Notes: generated from the letters alone by a model not told the origin. A stretch of 17,161 nucleotides of DNA from Bacillota bacterium (GCA_023394045.1 JAEXBN010000047.1:1-17161); one strand, 5' to 3'. Shown: positions 1 through 7,630, counted from the stretch's first letter. A program made the numbers and translations.

Positions 1-8
1 GAATCCAT
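1..8 (-). CDS. Possible 5' end of a minus-strand gene leaving the window
   Basis: Read on the minus strand, the left edge shows a strong Shine-Dalgarno sequence (AAGGAGG, positions 13-19) followed after a short gap by ATG GAT at 8-3, and then the window ends. Only two full codons are visible, so no product can be named. The neighbouring IS30-type debris in the same orientation makes the 5' end of an IS30-type transposase a possible reading, but any gene could start this way. Confidence 0.3.
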
Positions 9-69
9 AGCCCCTCCTTGTAGATGTTTTGTGGTGAAATCATTCTAACAAGAAGTCGAGCTATGGATT
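2..69. repeat. Inverted repeat AATCCATAGC / GCTATGGATT
   Basis: The ten bases at 2-11 are the exact reverse complement of 60-69, with 48 bases between. One arm overlaps the possible minus-strand start codon at 8-6. It could be a transcript hairpin, a regulator site, or a by-product of transposon insertion. The role is unknown. Confidence 0.5.
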
Positions 70-79
70 ATTTATTTAG

Positions 80-111
80 CAAGGGTGTCCAAGTTCATTT
101 TACAATTCACC
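80..111. mobile_element. Possible terminal segment of an IS30-type element
   Basis: An AT-rich segment between the transposase remnant and the left-edge ATG contains GTGTCCAAGTTCATTTTACA followed by ATTCACC. Its position, just beyond the 3' side of the broken transposase, and its composition suit an insertion-sequence end. No partner repeat can be shown inside the window, so this is a weak inference from place and composition only. Confidence 0.25.
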
Positions 112-139
112 ATTTTTAATGATTCGCTAATTGCAAGTT

Positions 140-546
140 TCAATGAAACATTGTTGCCACAACGCTCCGCTGCTTACAGTGAACCAGATATTCACCACTA
201 CCTTTAAGAATGAAGTAGCGTATGAGACCATTGGCTTGTTCATTTGTCCCGCGTTCGCTGGGTCGATAGGGATGACAAAAGCATACGCTCGTTCTTTTGG
301 CATCTCCTGTTATGGAACGTTTCATTCTCTTCCAGTCCATACATTCGTTTCCATTGTCCACAGAAATACTTTTAAACCGGTCCCGGAAGGCTTATAATTC
401 TATTTTTCGCTCGATATTGTCGAGTATTTCAACAACATTCTCGATCTTTTGTGCAGGCATTTTCCGTAAGATCACCGAACGGCTCATCCGGTTCGTCATG
501 TTTAATAGCACTTCTCCGGATTGCTTTTTTCTCTATACGGCAATGA
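140..546 (-). pseudogene. Broken IS30-family transposase (C-terminal catalytic part)
   Basis: Minus-strand translation shows the conserved core of IS30-family transposases. A segment reading GEVLLNMTNRMSRSVILRKM resembles the usual LLVLTER-RK-EII region. Then come FKSISVDNGNE (the catalytic-Asp VDNG motif) and CHPYRPSERGTNEQANGLIR (usual form HPYSS-ERGTNE-N-LIR), which holds the catalytic Glu. The gene is dead: a TAA stop lies in the reading frame at 392-394, the frame is lost around the A6 run near 524-529, and family similarity ends soon after FILKG, where the usual PKGTD and final domain should follow. The N-terminal DNA-binding half is absent; recognisable sequence stops next to the tRNA promoter. 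Family assignment is confident; the exact ends are approximate. Confidence 0.8.
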
Positions 547-551
547 AATGT

Positions 552-580
552 TTGACATGAAGTGAAAACTGATCTAATAT
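552..580 (+). promoter_or_regulatory. Near-consensus sigma-A-type promoter of the tRNA unit
   Basis: TTGACA at 552-557 is separated by exactly 17 bases from TAATAT at 575-580. The first tRNA begins 20 bases after the -10 box, which leaves a short leader. This is as close to the vegetative consensus as any promoter in the window and fits strong constitutive tRNA transcription. Confidence 0.85.
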
Positions 581-599
581 ATCTGTGTTACGCACAAAT

Positions 600-672
600 G
601 CTGTCTTAGCTCAGCAGGTAGAGCGCAGCCATGGTAAGGCTGAGGTCACCGGTTCAATCCCGGTAGACAGCT
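600..672 (+). tRNA. tRNA-Thr (anticodon GGU)
   Basis: A full cloverleaf can be drawn. The acceptor stem GCTGTCT 600-606 pairs with AGACAGC 665-671, and the D stem GCTC 609-612 with GAGC 621-624. The anticodon stem CAGCC 626-630 pairs with GGCTG 638-642, with loop ATGGTAA and anticodon GGT at 633-635. The T stem ACCGG 648-652 pairs with CCGGT 660-664 around TTCAATC. The discriminator base is T672, and the CCA end is not encoded. It reads Thr codons ACC and ACU. Confidence 0.95.
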
Positions 673-699
673 TTATGAGCTTGCGGCTATGTCGCATGC

Positions 700-772
700 C
701 CACCCTTAGCTCAGTTGGTAGAGCACCTGACTCTTAATCAGGGTGTCCAGAGTTCGAGTCTCTGAGGGTGGA
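700..772 (+). tRNA. tRNA-Lys (anticodon CUU)
   Basis: The acceptor stem CCACCCT 700-706 pairs with AGGGTGG 765-771, the D stem is GCTC/GAGC (709-712, 721-724), and the anticodon stem CCTGA 726-730 pairs with TCAGG 738-742. The loop CTCTTAA gives anticodon CTT at 733-735. The T stem CAGAG 748-752 pairs with CTCTG 760-764. The discriminator is A772 and CCA is not encoded. It reads AAG. The first pair is C1-G72 rather than the common G1-C72. It lies 27 bases after tRNA-Thr in the same transcription unit. Confidence 0.95.
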
Positions 773-779
773 GGATTTG

Positions 780-818
780 GATCCACTGAAATCGTCGGGT
801 TTCAGTGGATCTTTTTTT
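780..818 (+). terminator. Rho-independent terminator of the tRNA unit
   Basis: GATCCACTGAAA at 780-791 is the perfect reverse complement of 800-811. The loop is 8 bases (792-799) and seven T follow at 812-818. A 12-bp perfect stem with a T tract is a strong intrinsic terminator. It isolates the tRNA genes from the V-ATPase operon. Confidence 0.93.
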
Positions 819-937
819 GTATTCTGTTTTTTCTTTTTTCGTATGGTTTCTTTATGGAGTGGCTCCTTTACGGCGCGGTTCGTTTGGGAGTATGATCCAG
901 TAGTAGGGATGCGGTCGGATGCCTCTTGTTAAATCGA

Positions 938-966
938 TATTTTTTGGCATTCAAATCTGCTATGAT
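938..966 (+). promoter_or_regulatory. Candidate promoter of the V-ATPase operon (extended -10)
   Basis: TGC TATGAT at 958-966 is an extended -10 element (TATGAT at 961-966). No good -35 box sits 17 bases upstream (TATTTT at 938-943), so the extended -10 would have to compensate. A perfect palindrome CAAACGTTTG at 972-981 lies where transcription would start. The rest of the gene-free stretch 819-1069 shows no other clear signal; it would provide a leader of about 95 bases before the first V-ATPase gene. Confidence 0.5.
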
Positions 967-1069
967 AGTTGCAAACGTTTGATCTTTGCACCTTCTCTCG
1001 TCGCTTTTTACAATGAAGGGGGCGTGGAAGATCAAATCGGCTTGGCTGAATGAGAAGGAAGGAGGCGGC

Positions 1070-1384
1070 ATGGCGAAAGAAGCGATTCGGGAAATTCTGG
1101 AAGCGGAAGATCGGGCGAGAGAGATGATTCGCCAGGCGAAAGAAGAAGCGGATGCCGCATTGGCTCAAGGGCGCCGCGCGCTCAGCGATGAGGTAGCGGG
1201 GCTGCGCCGCGAAGCGAAGCAACAGATTTTGGACATTCATGAACAGGCGGAACAGGAGGCGCGTGCAAAGTTGAGGAATGAGGCAGCGGATCAGGATCCG
1301 GGGCACCCCGTCGTGAAGGAAGAGCGGCTGGAAGCGATCGCAGATCATATTGTTGATGAGGTATTGCATTATGGCGATCGTTAA
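1070..1384 (+). CDS. ntpF: V-type ATPase peripheral stalk subunit (G/H-like)
   Basis: This 104-residue protein is almost wholly charged and helical (EILEAEDRAREMIRQAKEEA and similar runs), as expected of the long coiled coil that pairs with subunit E to form the peripheral stalk holding the A3B3 head against the membrane subunit I. The start at 1070 is chosen because GGAAGGAGGCGGC lies directly before the ATG; an in-frame ATG at 986 would add unrelated residues. It is first in the operon, the usual place in E. hirae-type V-ATPase operons, and its 3' end overlaps the next gene by 14 bases. Sequence in this family is poorly conserved, so the call rests on length, composition and position. The stalk name varies between systems (NtpF, AhaH, subunit G/H). 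Confidence 0.85.
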   Translation: MAKEAIREILEAEDRAREMIRQAKEEADAALAQGRRALSDEVAGLRREAKQQILDIHEQAEQEARAKLRNEAADQDPGHPVVKEERLEAIADHIVDEVLHYGDR

Positions 1385-3350
1385 AATGTCAAAATTCGAT
1401 TTGACGACATTTGCGGAGGATAAGGACGCGCTGCTGCGGAGATTGCAGCTTTTCGGCGATGTGCATATCACAGAAAAGGATCGGATGGTCGATGAGACCG
1501 AGCGGCATTTGAACGAGGTGGACGTGCGGTTGGAACGCGCCGAGGTCAACGAGAGAATGGCGCGTCTGGATGAAGCGATCGGTTTGCTGCGCTCCTATCG
1601 CCAGACGAAGACCACCTTTCTGCAACAATTCGAAAATGCCTTGCCGGAGACCGTTTTTGAACCGGACGAAATGACGAGGGAAGCCTTGCTGATGCGTGCG
1701 GACGAAGCGGAGGCGTTGACTCAGCAGGTGCTGAGCCTCCAGGCGGATATGCGCCATGCGGAGGATCAGCTGAAGACGGATCATGAACAAATCGAAGAGC
1801 TTCAGCATTGGACAGGGCTGGATCTGTCGATTGAGGAAATTTCTTCTCCGCGAACGGTTCGTACCTGGCTGGGAACCATTCCCGTTCGTTGGAGTGATGA
1901 GGTGCGGCAACGGGTGGCAACCGAATTTCGACATACTTATGTGGAATTTATCGGTTCCGATCCCAAGCTGGCCTACCTGTTCATTATGACGGCCGGGGAA
2001 GACGGAAAGCTTCCGACTTTTTTGCATGACATCAATTTTCAGCAGGTGCGCTTTGAACGTACGGAAGATATCGCCACGCAGATTGATGCATTGGAGGAGG
2101 ATATCCGGCATCAGGAGAAGGAGATCGCTCATTATCGGGTGCAATTCAAACGGATGAGCGAGGAGCATCTGGAGGTGCTTGAGCTGGCGTATGAGGGGGC
2201 ATCGAATCGCCTCATCCGGTTGGATGCGATGGCGAAGTCCGGAGAGTCCCGCTATCTCAGCTTTTTGGAAGGCTATGTCCCAACGGAGGAAACCAAAGAG
2301 TTTGAATCGGCCATTGCAGAGGCGGTGGGAGACCGCTACGCGTTGGAGCTGAAACCGGCATCGGTCGATGATCCGTCCGTGCCGATCGAATTGAAAAACA
2401 ATAAGATCTTTGAGCCGTTTGAGTCCATTGTGTCGACGTATGCCTTGCCTCTATATAAGGAGATGGATCCGACAGGGCTGATTGCGCCCTGGTATATTCT
2501 GTTTTTCGGGATTATGCTTGGCGATCTCGGATATGGAGCGCTTCTGTTTCTTCTGACGACCTTTGCATTGAAAAAAATGCATTTTGATCCAAAGATGCAG
2601 AAAACGCTGCGCTTCTTTCAGATTTTAAGCATTCCGACGATGATTGCCGGGGCGCTTTTCGGATCTGTGTTTGGTGGTCTGATTCCGATGCAGCCCTTGC
2701 TGATTGATCCGACAAAATCGTCGATGAACATGATCATCGGATCCGTTGTCATTGGGTTTGTGCACATTATTGCCGGAATGATTTTGAAGGCGGTTCAGCT
2801 GGGGCGCGAGGGCGACTATAAAGCCATTGTGTATGATGTGGTCAGCTGGCTTCTCATCCTCATTGGGCTGGTCATTGCGGCATTGACGGTGATTTTGCGC
2901 TGGGCTCCAATGCTGAAAACCATGGGCTTTGGAATGGCGATTGTCGGCGCCGTCATCGTTTTGCTTTTTTCGGCGCGCGACGAGAAAGGGGGCGCCCGGT
3001 TCGCTTGGGGAGCCTACAATTTATACGGAGCGACAGGATACATCGGTGATATTGTCAGCTACACACGTTTGACGGCCATTATGCTGGCTGGCGCATACAT
3101 CGGATTTGCGTTTAACATGATCGGCAACATGTTGATGGGAATCGGCGTGCCGGGGGTGGTTCTGGCAGTCATCATCATGCTGGCGGCGCATTTATTCAAC
3201 TTGTTTCTCAGTGCGCTGTCCGCTTATGTCCACTCGATGCGCCTCATCTATGTGGAATTTTTTGGAAAATTCTACGAGGGCGGCGGTCTTCCGTTCAAAG
3301 GATTGCGCGCGCAGCCTAAATATCGCCATGTTGTGACACATAAGAAATAA
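1371..3350 (+). CDS. ntpI: V-type ATPase subunit I (membrane stator, a-subunit homologue)
   Basis: This 659-residue stator carries the ion half-channels against the K ring. The start MAIVKM is the usual N terminus of the family, with GATGAGG before it; frames opening further upstream are ignored. Residues 1 to about 360 form the cytoplasmic coiled-coil arm that binds the peripheral stalks. About 365-640 is a multi-span membrane domain starting near WYILFFGIMLGDLGYGALLF. The essential channel arginine is in SYTRL (R566), and a second conserved arginine is in HSMRL (R624); both positions fit the arginines that face the rotor carboxylate in this family. The length is normal. It follows ntpF with a 14-base overlap and is separated by 61 bases from the rotor gene, the largest gap in the operon. 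Confidence 0.95.
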   Translation: MAIVKMSKFDLTTFAEDKDALLRRLQLFGDVHITEKDRMVDETERHLNEVDVRLERAEVNERMARLDEAIGLLRSYRQTKTTFLQQFENALPETVFEPDEMTREALLMRADEAEALTQQVLSLQADMRHAEDQLKTDHEQIEELQHWTGLDLSIEEISSPRTVRTWLGTIPVRWSDEVRQRVATEFRHTYVEFIGSDPKLAYLFIMTAGEDGKLPTFLHDINFQQVRFERTEDIATQIDALEEDIRHQEKEIAHYRVQFKRMSEEHLEVLELAYEGASNRLIRLDAMAKSGESRYLSFLEGYVPTEETKEFESAIAEAVGDRYALELKPASVDDPSVPIELKNNKIFEPFESIVSTYALPLYKEMDPTGLIAPWYILFFGIMLGDLGYGALLFLLTTFALKKMHFDPKMQKTLRFFQILSIPTMIAGALFGSVFGGLIPMQPLLIDPTKSSMNMIIGSVVIGFVHIIAGMILKAVQLGREGDYKAIVYDVVSWLLILIGLVIAALTVILRWAPMLKTMGFGMAIVGAVIVLLFSARDEKGGARFAWGAYNLYGATGYIGDIVSYTRLTAIMLAGAYIGFAFNMIGNMLMGIGVPGVVLAVIIMLAAHLFNLFLSALSAYVHSMRLIYVEFFGKFYEGGGLPFKGLRAQPKYRHVVTHKK

Positions 3351-3411
3351 AGGATCCGCTTGCCGGAGGAAAGAACCAACAAAAGGAATTCAAAAGGGAA
3401 TCAAGGAGGAA

Positions 3412-3882
3412 ATGATGACAGAGTTTTTCTTGCAGAATGGCGGAACGATTTTCGCAGTATTGGGCATTGCTGTGGCGGTGGTGTTTTCTGGTGCGGGATC
3501 CGCAAAGGGCGTCGGGCATGTGGGGCAGGCCGCTGCTGCGGTGGTGATTGATGAGCCTCAGAAGTTTGGAAAGTCGATGGTGCTGCAGCTGCTTCCGGGA
3601 ACGCAGGGACTTTATGGTTTTGTTATTGGACTGATCGTCATGTTCAGTCTTTCACCCAATATGGATATGGCGCAGGGACTCCGCTATCTGTTTGCCTGCA
3701 TGCCGGTGGGCTTTGTCGGATATTTTTCTGCGATTGCTCAGGGCAACGTGGCTTATTCGGGAATCGAGATTTTAGCCAAGAATGAAGAGCAATATACCAA
3801 AGGCATTATTTATGCGGTCATGGTTGAAACCTATGCCATTTTGGCATTTATCATTTCACTGATTCTTGTGCTGCGGGGCTGA
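3412..3882 (+). CDS. ntpK: V-type ATPase subunit K (rotor ring proteolipid, Na+ type)
   Basis: This is the 156-residue, four-helix rotor proteolipid made of two fused c-like hairpins. Counted from the first ATG, the residues known to bind Na+ in E. hirae NtpK are all present at the same numbers: L61, T64 and Q65 (LLPGTQGLYGF), Q110 (SAIAQG) and E139 (MVETYAIL). The full set points to Na+ rather than H+ coupling. The overall pattern (GSAKGVG, ILAKN, KGIIYAVMVETYAIL) is also close to E. hirae. A very strong AAGGAGG at 3403-3409 precedes tandem ATGs at 3412 and 3415; spacing favours the second, which would only remove one Met. Strong initiation suits a subunit needed in about ten copies. A hairpin follows the stop codon immediately. 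Confidence 0.97.
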   Translation: MMTEFFLQNGGTIFAVLGIAVAVVFSGAGSAKGVGHVGQAAAAVVIDEPQKFGKSMVLQLLPGTQGLYGFVIGLIVMFSLSPNMDMAQGLRYLFACMPVGFVGYFSAIAQGNVAYSGIEILAKNEEQYTKGIIYAVMVETYAILAFIISLILVLRG

Positions 3883-3905
3883 TGTCTCCACGGAGAAAGG
3901 AGACA
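3883..3905 (+). promoter_or_regulatory. Intercistronic hairpin covering the ntpE ribosome binding site
   Basis: TGTCTCC at 3883-3889 is exactly complementary to GGAGACA at 3899-3905, with a 9-base loop. The stem begins right after the ntpK stop (3880-3882). Its 3' arm contains most of the Shine-Dalgarno AAAGGAG (3896-3902) for the ATG at 3908. No T tract follows, so it is not an intrinsic terminator. Reduced initiation at ntpE relative to ntpK, or protection of the ntpK message, is inferred. Confidence 0.6.
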
Positions 3906-3907
3906 CT

Positions 3908-4459
3908 ATGTCAAATTTAGATTTGATGAAAGAAAAGATTTTGGAGGAAGCCAGGGCAGAAGCGGATGCCGTGCGCCGGGACGCAAAGGAGATCCTGGAT
4001 GATGAACGTGCTCACGCGATGCAAAACGTCCAGGAAGAAGTGAGCGTCCTGATGCAGCGCGCTCATGCGGAGGTGCCGCTGATTCAAGAACGCATTGCAG
4101 CAGAGGCCGAACGGGAAAAACGCAATGCTCTGTTGACGGCGCGTCAGGCGGAAATCGGACGGGCGTTTGAGATGGCAGAGCAGAAATTGAAGGAGCTGGC
4201 GCCAGAACCGTTTGAAGCAACCCTGACTCGCTATTTATCGGCTCATCCTATGGACGGCGGAGACGTTTTGGAAGTGCCGAGAGGCCGCGCAGGGCAGACC
4301 GGCGGCGTGAAGGCCGTGGAATGTGAAGATCTCTCGAGCGGATTTCGGATTCGCCGCGCGGGTGTGAACGAGAATTATGATTTTGTGGAGGTCTTGCATT
4401 ACTTGCGCAGTGATCTTGAACAGGAGGTTATCCGGGAGTTAACGGAAGGAGAGGCATGA
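3908..4459 (+). CDS. ntpE: V-type ATPase peripheral stalk subunit E
   Basis: This 183-residue protein has a charged N-terminal helix (MKEKILEEARAEADAVRRDA) typical of the coiled-coil partner of the G-like stalk subunit. A smaller globular C-terminal part ending in LEQEVIRELTEGEA binds the top of the A3B3 head. The length is close to the family norm (about 180-200). The ATG at 3908 is chosen because AAAGGAG lies just before it and the protein then starts in the helix; the in-frame extension upstream would overlap ntpK. The ribosome binding site is partly inside a hairpin. The stop overlaps the next start as ATGA, so E and C are probably translationally coupled. Confidence 0.92.
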   Translation: MSNLDLMKEKILEEARAEADAVRRDAKEILDDERAHAMQNVQEEVSVLMQRAHAEVPLIQERIAAEAEREKRNALLTARQAEIGRAFEMAEQKLKELAPEPFEATLTRYLSAHPMDGGDVLEVPRGRAGQTGGVKAVECEDLSSGFRIRRAGVNENYDFVEVLHYLRSDLEQEVIRELTEGEA

Positions 4460-5529
4460 TGAACAATGCAGCGTTTGCGTCCATGCGCATCCGGATGTTT
4501 GAGCGTCAGCTTCTGGTTCCGGAGCAGTTTGCCCGCCTTTTGCATGTGGACTATATCGGGCAGGCTCTCGATATCCTTCGGGAGACGCGGTATGGGGATC
4601 TGATTCGTGATGAGGGGAATCGAACCGATGTGGAGCAGATTCTCAGGAAAGAATTGGAGCGGCGTGCGGAAGAGCTTCTTGATGTCGCTGAGGATCCGGA
4701 TTTAGCTCGCTTTCTCTTTCTCCGGTATGATTACCACAACATCAAAATTTTGATTAAAGCGCCATCCGATCCCGAGCGCTTTGAGCCTTTACTCTTTCCT
4801 TTCGGAACGCTGGAGATCAAAAAGTCCAAAAAGATCCTGGAACATCCAACCCGATCGGCAGAATCGGACTGGCATGGAACGGCGCTCGTAGAGGGTGCGC
4901 GTGTCTGGAGACAAACGGAGGATGCGCAGGCATTGGATTTCGTGGTTGACCGCTGCTTTGCGCAGGATATGAGCGCGACCGCCGATGCGGTGAACAGCGA
5001 TTTTTTCCGTGCCTATGCTCGGGAACGCATCGACCTGATGAATATGCTGACGTTCTTTCGCGCCAAGCGCCAGAATAGGACGCGCGACTTCATCCGGCAT
5101 ACCTTTCTTCCTGGAGGGACGATTCGTGTGGAGGAAGTGATCAATCCGGCGATTTCTTCTTCTGGAGAACGGGAAATCGGGACGGATGAATTTTTTGGAG
5201 TGGATCCAACAGCGATTCGCCAGTTGCTGGCGCACAACCCGGTGTCGAACATGTTGAAGGCGGGGGTGGAGGAATTTTTCCACACCGGCGACATCACTGC
5301 GCTGGAGAAGGCGAAGGATGAGTATGTGTACCGTGTTGGCCTTCAGGCCTCCAAATTTACTCTGGGTCCAGAAGTTCTCTTGTCGTATCTGATTCGCGTC
5401 GAGACGGAAATTCAGAATCTGCGCATCATCCTAAGCGGAAAGCGGGTCGGGCTTCCGGTCGAGGAAATTCGGGCACGTCTCCGGACGCGCGGAAATGTTC
5501 CGGATTCGGAAAGGGGGAGCCATGCCTAA
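4456..5529 (+). CDS. ntpC: V-type ATPase subunit C (rotor socket, d-type)
   Basis: This 357-residue protein belongs to the AC39/subunit d family, the funnel-shaped soluble protein that sits on the K ring and receives the central shaft (D and F subunits). Family features include YIGQALDILRETRYG near the N terminus, FLFLRYDYHNIKILIKA near residue 90-105, RERIDLMNMLTFFRAKR near 190-205 and the C-terminal LSYLIRVETEIQNLRIILSG. The start at 4456 is one of tandem ATGs (4456 and 4459) after AAGGAGAGG; the first gives an ATGA overlap with ntpE. Its end overlaps the next gene by 8 bases. The length is slightly above the usual 320-350. Confidence 0.93.
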   Translation: MMNNAAFASMRIRMFERQLLVPEQFARLLHVDYIGQALDILRETRYGDLIRDEGNRTDVEQILRKELERRAEELLDVAEDPDLARFLFLRYDYHNIKILIKAPSDPERFEPLLFPFGTLEIKKSKKILEHPTRSAESDWHGTALVEGARVWRQTEDAQALDFVVDRCFAQDMSATADAVNSDFFRAYARERIDLMNMLTFFRAKRQNRTRDFIRHTFLPGGTIRVEEVINPAISSSGEREIGTDEFFGVDPTAIRQLLAHNPVSNMLKAGVEEFFHTGDITALEKAKDEYVYRVGLQASKFTLGPEVLLSYLIRVETEIQNLRIILSGKRVGLPVEEIRARLRTRGNVPDSERGSHA

Positions 5530-5830
5530 AGTTGCTGTATTGGGAGATCGCGGTTCTGTGTTGGCTTTTCGTGCGCTGGGAGTGGATGTTTTCACCCCGG
5601 CGGAACCGCGTGAAGTGCGGAATACCGTTGAGCGGCTGGCTCGTGAGGATTATGCGGTCATTTTTATGACCGAAGAATTAGCCGAACGTGCGCCAGAGAC
5701 GGTGGATCATTATAAATCCGCAGCTGTGCCGGCGATCATTATGATTCCGAACAGCCAGGGATCGCGAGGCATCGGAATGGCGGAAATCGCCAAGAATGTT
5801 GAAAAAGCTGTCGGTATGGACATCTTCTAG
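5522..5830 (+). CDS. ntpG: V-type ATPase subunit F (central shaft)
   Basis: This 102-residue protein is typical of subunit F (NtpG in the E. hirae naming): a small Rossmann-like fold starting KVAVLGDRGSVLAFRALGVD, a middle strand with DYAVIFMTEELAE, and IPAIIMIPNSQG-type residues near the end (here VPAIIMIPNSQGSRGIGMAE). It binds subunit D to form the rotating central axis and can modulate ATPase activity. The start at 5522 follows AAGGGGGAG and overlaps the subunit C gene by 8 bases, with the stop 15 bases before the catalytic subunit. The length is normal. Confidence 0.93.
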   Translation: MPKVAVLGDRGSVLAFRALGVDVFTPAEPREVRNTVERLAREDYAVIFMTEELAERAPETVDHYKSAAVPAIIMIPNSQGSRGIGMAEIAKNVEKAVGMDIF

Positions 5831-5845
5831 AGTCAGGAGGGTGAT

Positions 5846-7630
5846 TTGAAACAGGGAATAATCACAAAGGTTGCCGGACCGCTGGTGGAAGCCAGTGGAA
5901 TGGAGGATGCCAACATCCAGGATGTCGTCGAAGTTTCCGAAAAAGGGCTGATCGGCGAGATTATTCAGATGAAGGGCGATGTGGCCTTTATTCAGGTATA
6001 TGAGGAAACGACAGGAATTGGTCCGGGTGAGCCGGTGAAGTCGATTGGGATGCCGCTGTCGGTGGAGCTGGGACCTGGTCTTTTGGGGCAGATTTATGAC
6101 GGCATTCAGCGTCCGCTGGATACGCTGGCGGAACAGGCTGGTGATTTTCTGGAACGCGGTGTGAGCGCTCCGGCGATTGACCATACCAGAAAGTGGACGT
6201 TTCAAGCCACCGCAGAAGCTGGATCGGAAGTGTCCGGCGGCGATATTTTGGGAACCGTCCAGGAGACTGAAGTGCTGCAGCACCGGATCATGGTTCCGCC
6301 GCAGCTGAAGGGAAGGCTCACGGCGATTCATTCCGGAGAATACACGGTCGATGATGAGATCGGGACGCTGATGGACGAAAAAGGAGAGGCGCATCGCCTC
6401 TGCCTCGCGCAGCGGTGGCCGGTTCGTCTGGCCAGACCGGTGAAGCGGAAAAAGGATCCGGAGATTCCGCTGATTACCGGTCAGCGCGTTGTAGATACCT
6501 TCTTTCCTGTTGCGAAAGGAGGAACAGCGACGATCCCAGGACCCTTCGGATCGGGGAAAACCGTCATCCAACACCAACTGGCGAAATGGGCGAATGCGGA
6601 AGTGATCGTGTACGTCGGCTGCGGTGAGCGCGGAAATGAGATGACGGACGTATTGAATGAATTTCCGGAGATCATCGATCCGAACACCGGAAAGAGTTTG
6701 ATGCAGAAGGTGATTCTGATCGCGAACACATCCAATATGCCGGTGGCAGCACGCGAAGCATCGATTTATACCGGGATGACGATTGCGGAGTATTACCGCG
6801 ATATGGGATATTCCGTTGCCATGATGGCGGATTCGACATCGCGTTGGGCGGAGGCACTGCGAGAGATGTCGGGTCGGTTGGAGGAGATGCCGGGTGATGA
6901 AGGATATCCGGCGTATTTGGCTTCCCGGATTGCGAGCTTTTATGAACGTACGGGGATTGTGGATTGCCTGGGATCGGATGAGCGCGAAGGTTCGTTGACG
7001 GCGATAGGCGCGGTCTCGCCGCCGGGAGGGGATCTGTCCGAGCCGGTGACGCAGTCGACGCTGCGTATTGTGAAGGTGTTCTGGGGGCTGGACTACGAGC
7101 TTTCCTATGCGCGCCATTTTCCAGCCATCAACTGGCTGAAGAGTTATTCGCTGTATCAGGACAAGATGGACGAATATTTCAGCCGGGAAGTTCATGAAGA
7201 TTTTGCGAAAAATCGCCGCCAGGCGATGGCTCTCTTATCAGAGGAACAGAGTCTTCAAGAAATTGTCCGCCTGGTCGGACGGGATGCGCTCTCGCAGGAA
7301 GATCAGCTGAAGCTGTTCACCGCAAAGTCCATTCGTGAGGACTTTCTCCAGCAGAACGCCTTTGATGATGTGGATACGTATTGTTCTGTGAACAAACAGT
7401 ATGAGATGCTGTCCATCATCCTTCAGTTCCATGAGGCGGCGATGCAGGCTCTGGCACGTGGCGCCTATCTGAATGAAATTGAAGCGATGCCAATCCGTGC
7501 AAAGATCGTTCGCATGCGTCAGATTCCAGAAGATCAGCTGGAAGAAATGGCAGCGATCCGCGAAGAGATGGCGGATGCCTTTGAAGCGATGAATCGGGCA
7601 CAGGAGGTGGGCAATGATCAAAGATTATAA
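5846..7630 (+). CDS. ntpA: V-type ATPase catalytic subunit A
   Basis: This 594-residue catalytic subunit hydrolyses or makes ATP at the A/B interfaces. The P-loop is GPFGSGKT (residues 232-239, K238 and T239). The catalytic glutamate and the following arginine are in GERGNE (E261, R262). All these have the same numbers as in E. hirae NtpA. The non-homologous region characteristic of A subunits lies before the P-loop (about 110-200, including TFQATAEAGSEVSGGDILG). The gene starts with TTG at 5846: CAGGAGG at 5834-5840 sits at ideal distance, the protein begins MKQGIITKVAGPLV as the family does, and there is no alternative start nearby. The length is normal. It overlaps ntpB by 17 bases. Confidence 0.98.
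   Translation: MKQGIITKVAGPLVEASGMEDANIQDVVEVSEKGLIGEIIQMKGDVAFIQVYEETTGIGPGEPVKSIGMPLSVELGPGLLGQIYDGIQRPLDTLAEQAGDFLERGVSAPAIDHTRKWTFQATAEAGSEVSGGDILGTVQETEVLQHRIMVPPQLKGRLTAIHSGEYTVDDEIGTLMDEKGEAHRLCLAQRWPVRLARPVKRKKDPEIPLITGQRVVDTFFPVAKGGTATIPGPFGSGKTVIQHQLAKWANAEVIVYVGCGERGNEMTDVLNEFPEIIDPNTGKSLMQKVILIANTSNMPVAAREASIYTGMTIAEYYRDMGYSVAMMADSTSRWAEALREMSGRLEEMPGDEGYPAYLASRIASFYERTGIVDCLGSDEREGSLTAIGAVSPPGGDLSEPVTQSTLRIVKVFWGLDYELSYARHFPAINWLKSYSLYQDKMDEYFSREVHEDFAKNRRQAMALLSEEQSLQEIVRLVGRDALSQEDQLKLFTAKSIREDFLQQNAFDDVDTYCSVNKQYEMLSIILQFHEAAMQALARGAYLNEIEAMPIRAKIVRMRQIPEDQLEEMAAIREEMADAFEAMNRAQEVGNDQRL

Noticed and set aside
297..560. Plus-strand frame of 87 codons across the IS30 remnant
   Set aside because: The minus strand carries transposase motifs here, and this frame overlaps the tRNA promoter; no independent support.
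986..1069. Earlier in-frame start for the first V-ATPase gene
   Set aside because: It would begin about 20 bases after the -10 box with no ribosome binding site, whereas ATG 1070 has GGAAGGAGG directly upstream and gives the normal length.
5678..7195. Long minus-strand open frame of 505 codons opposite ntpA
   Set aside because: It is Arg/His-rich without family motifs, has no ribosome binding site of note, and lies entirely over the conserved subunit F and A genes; it is a codon-bias shadow.
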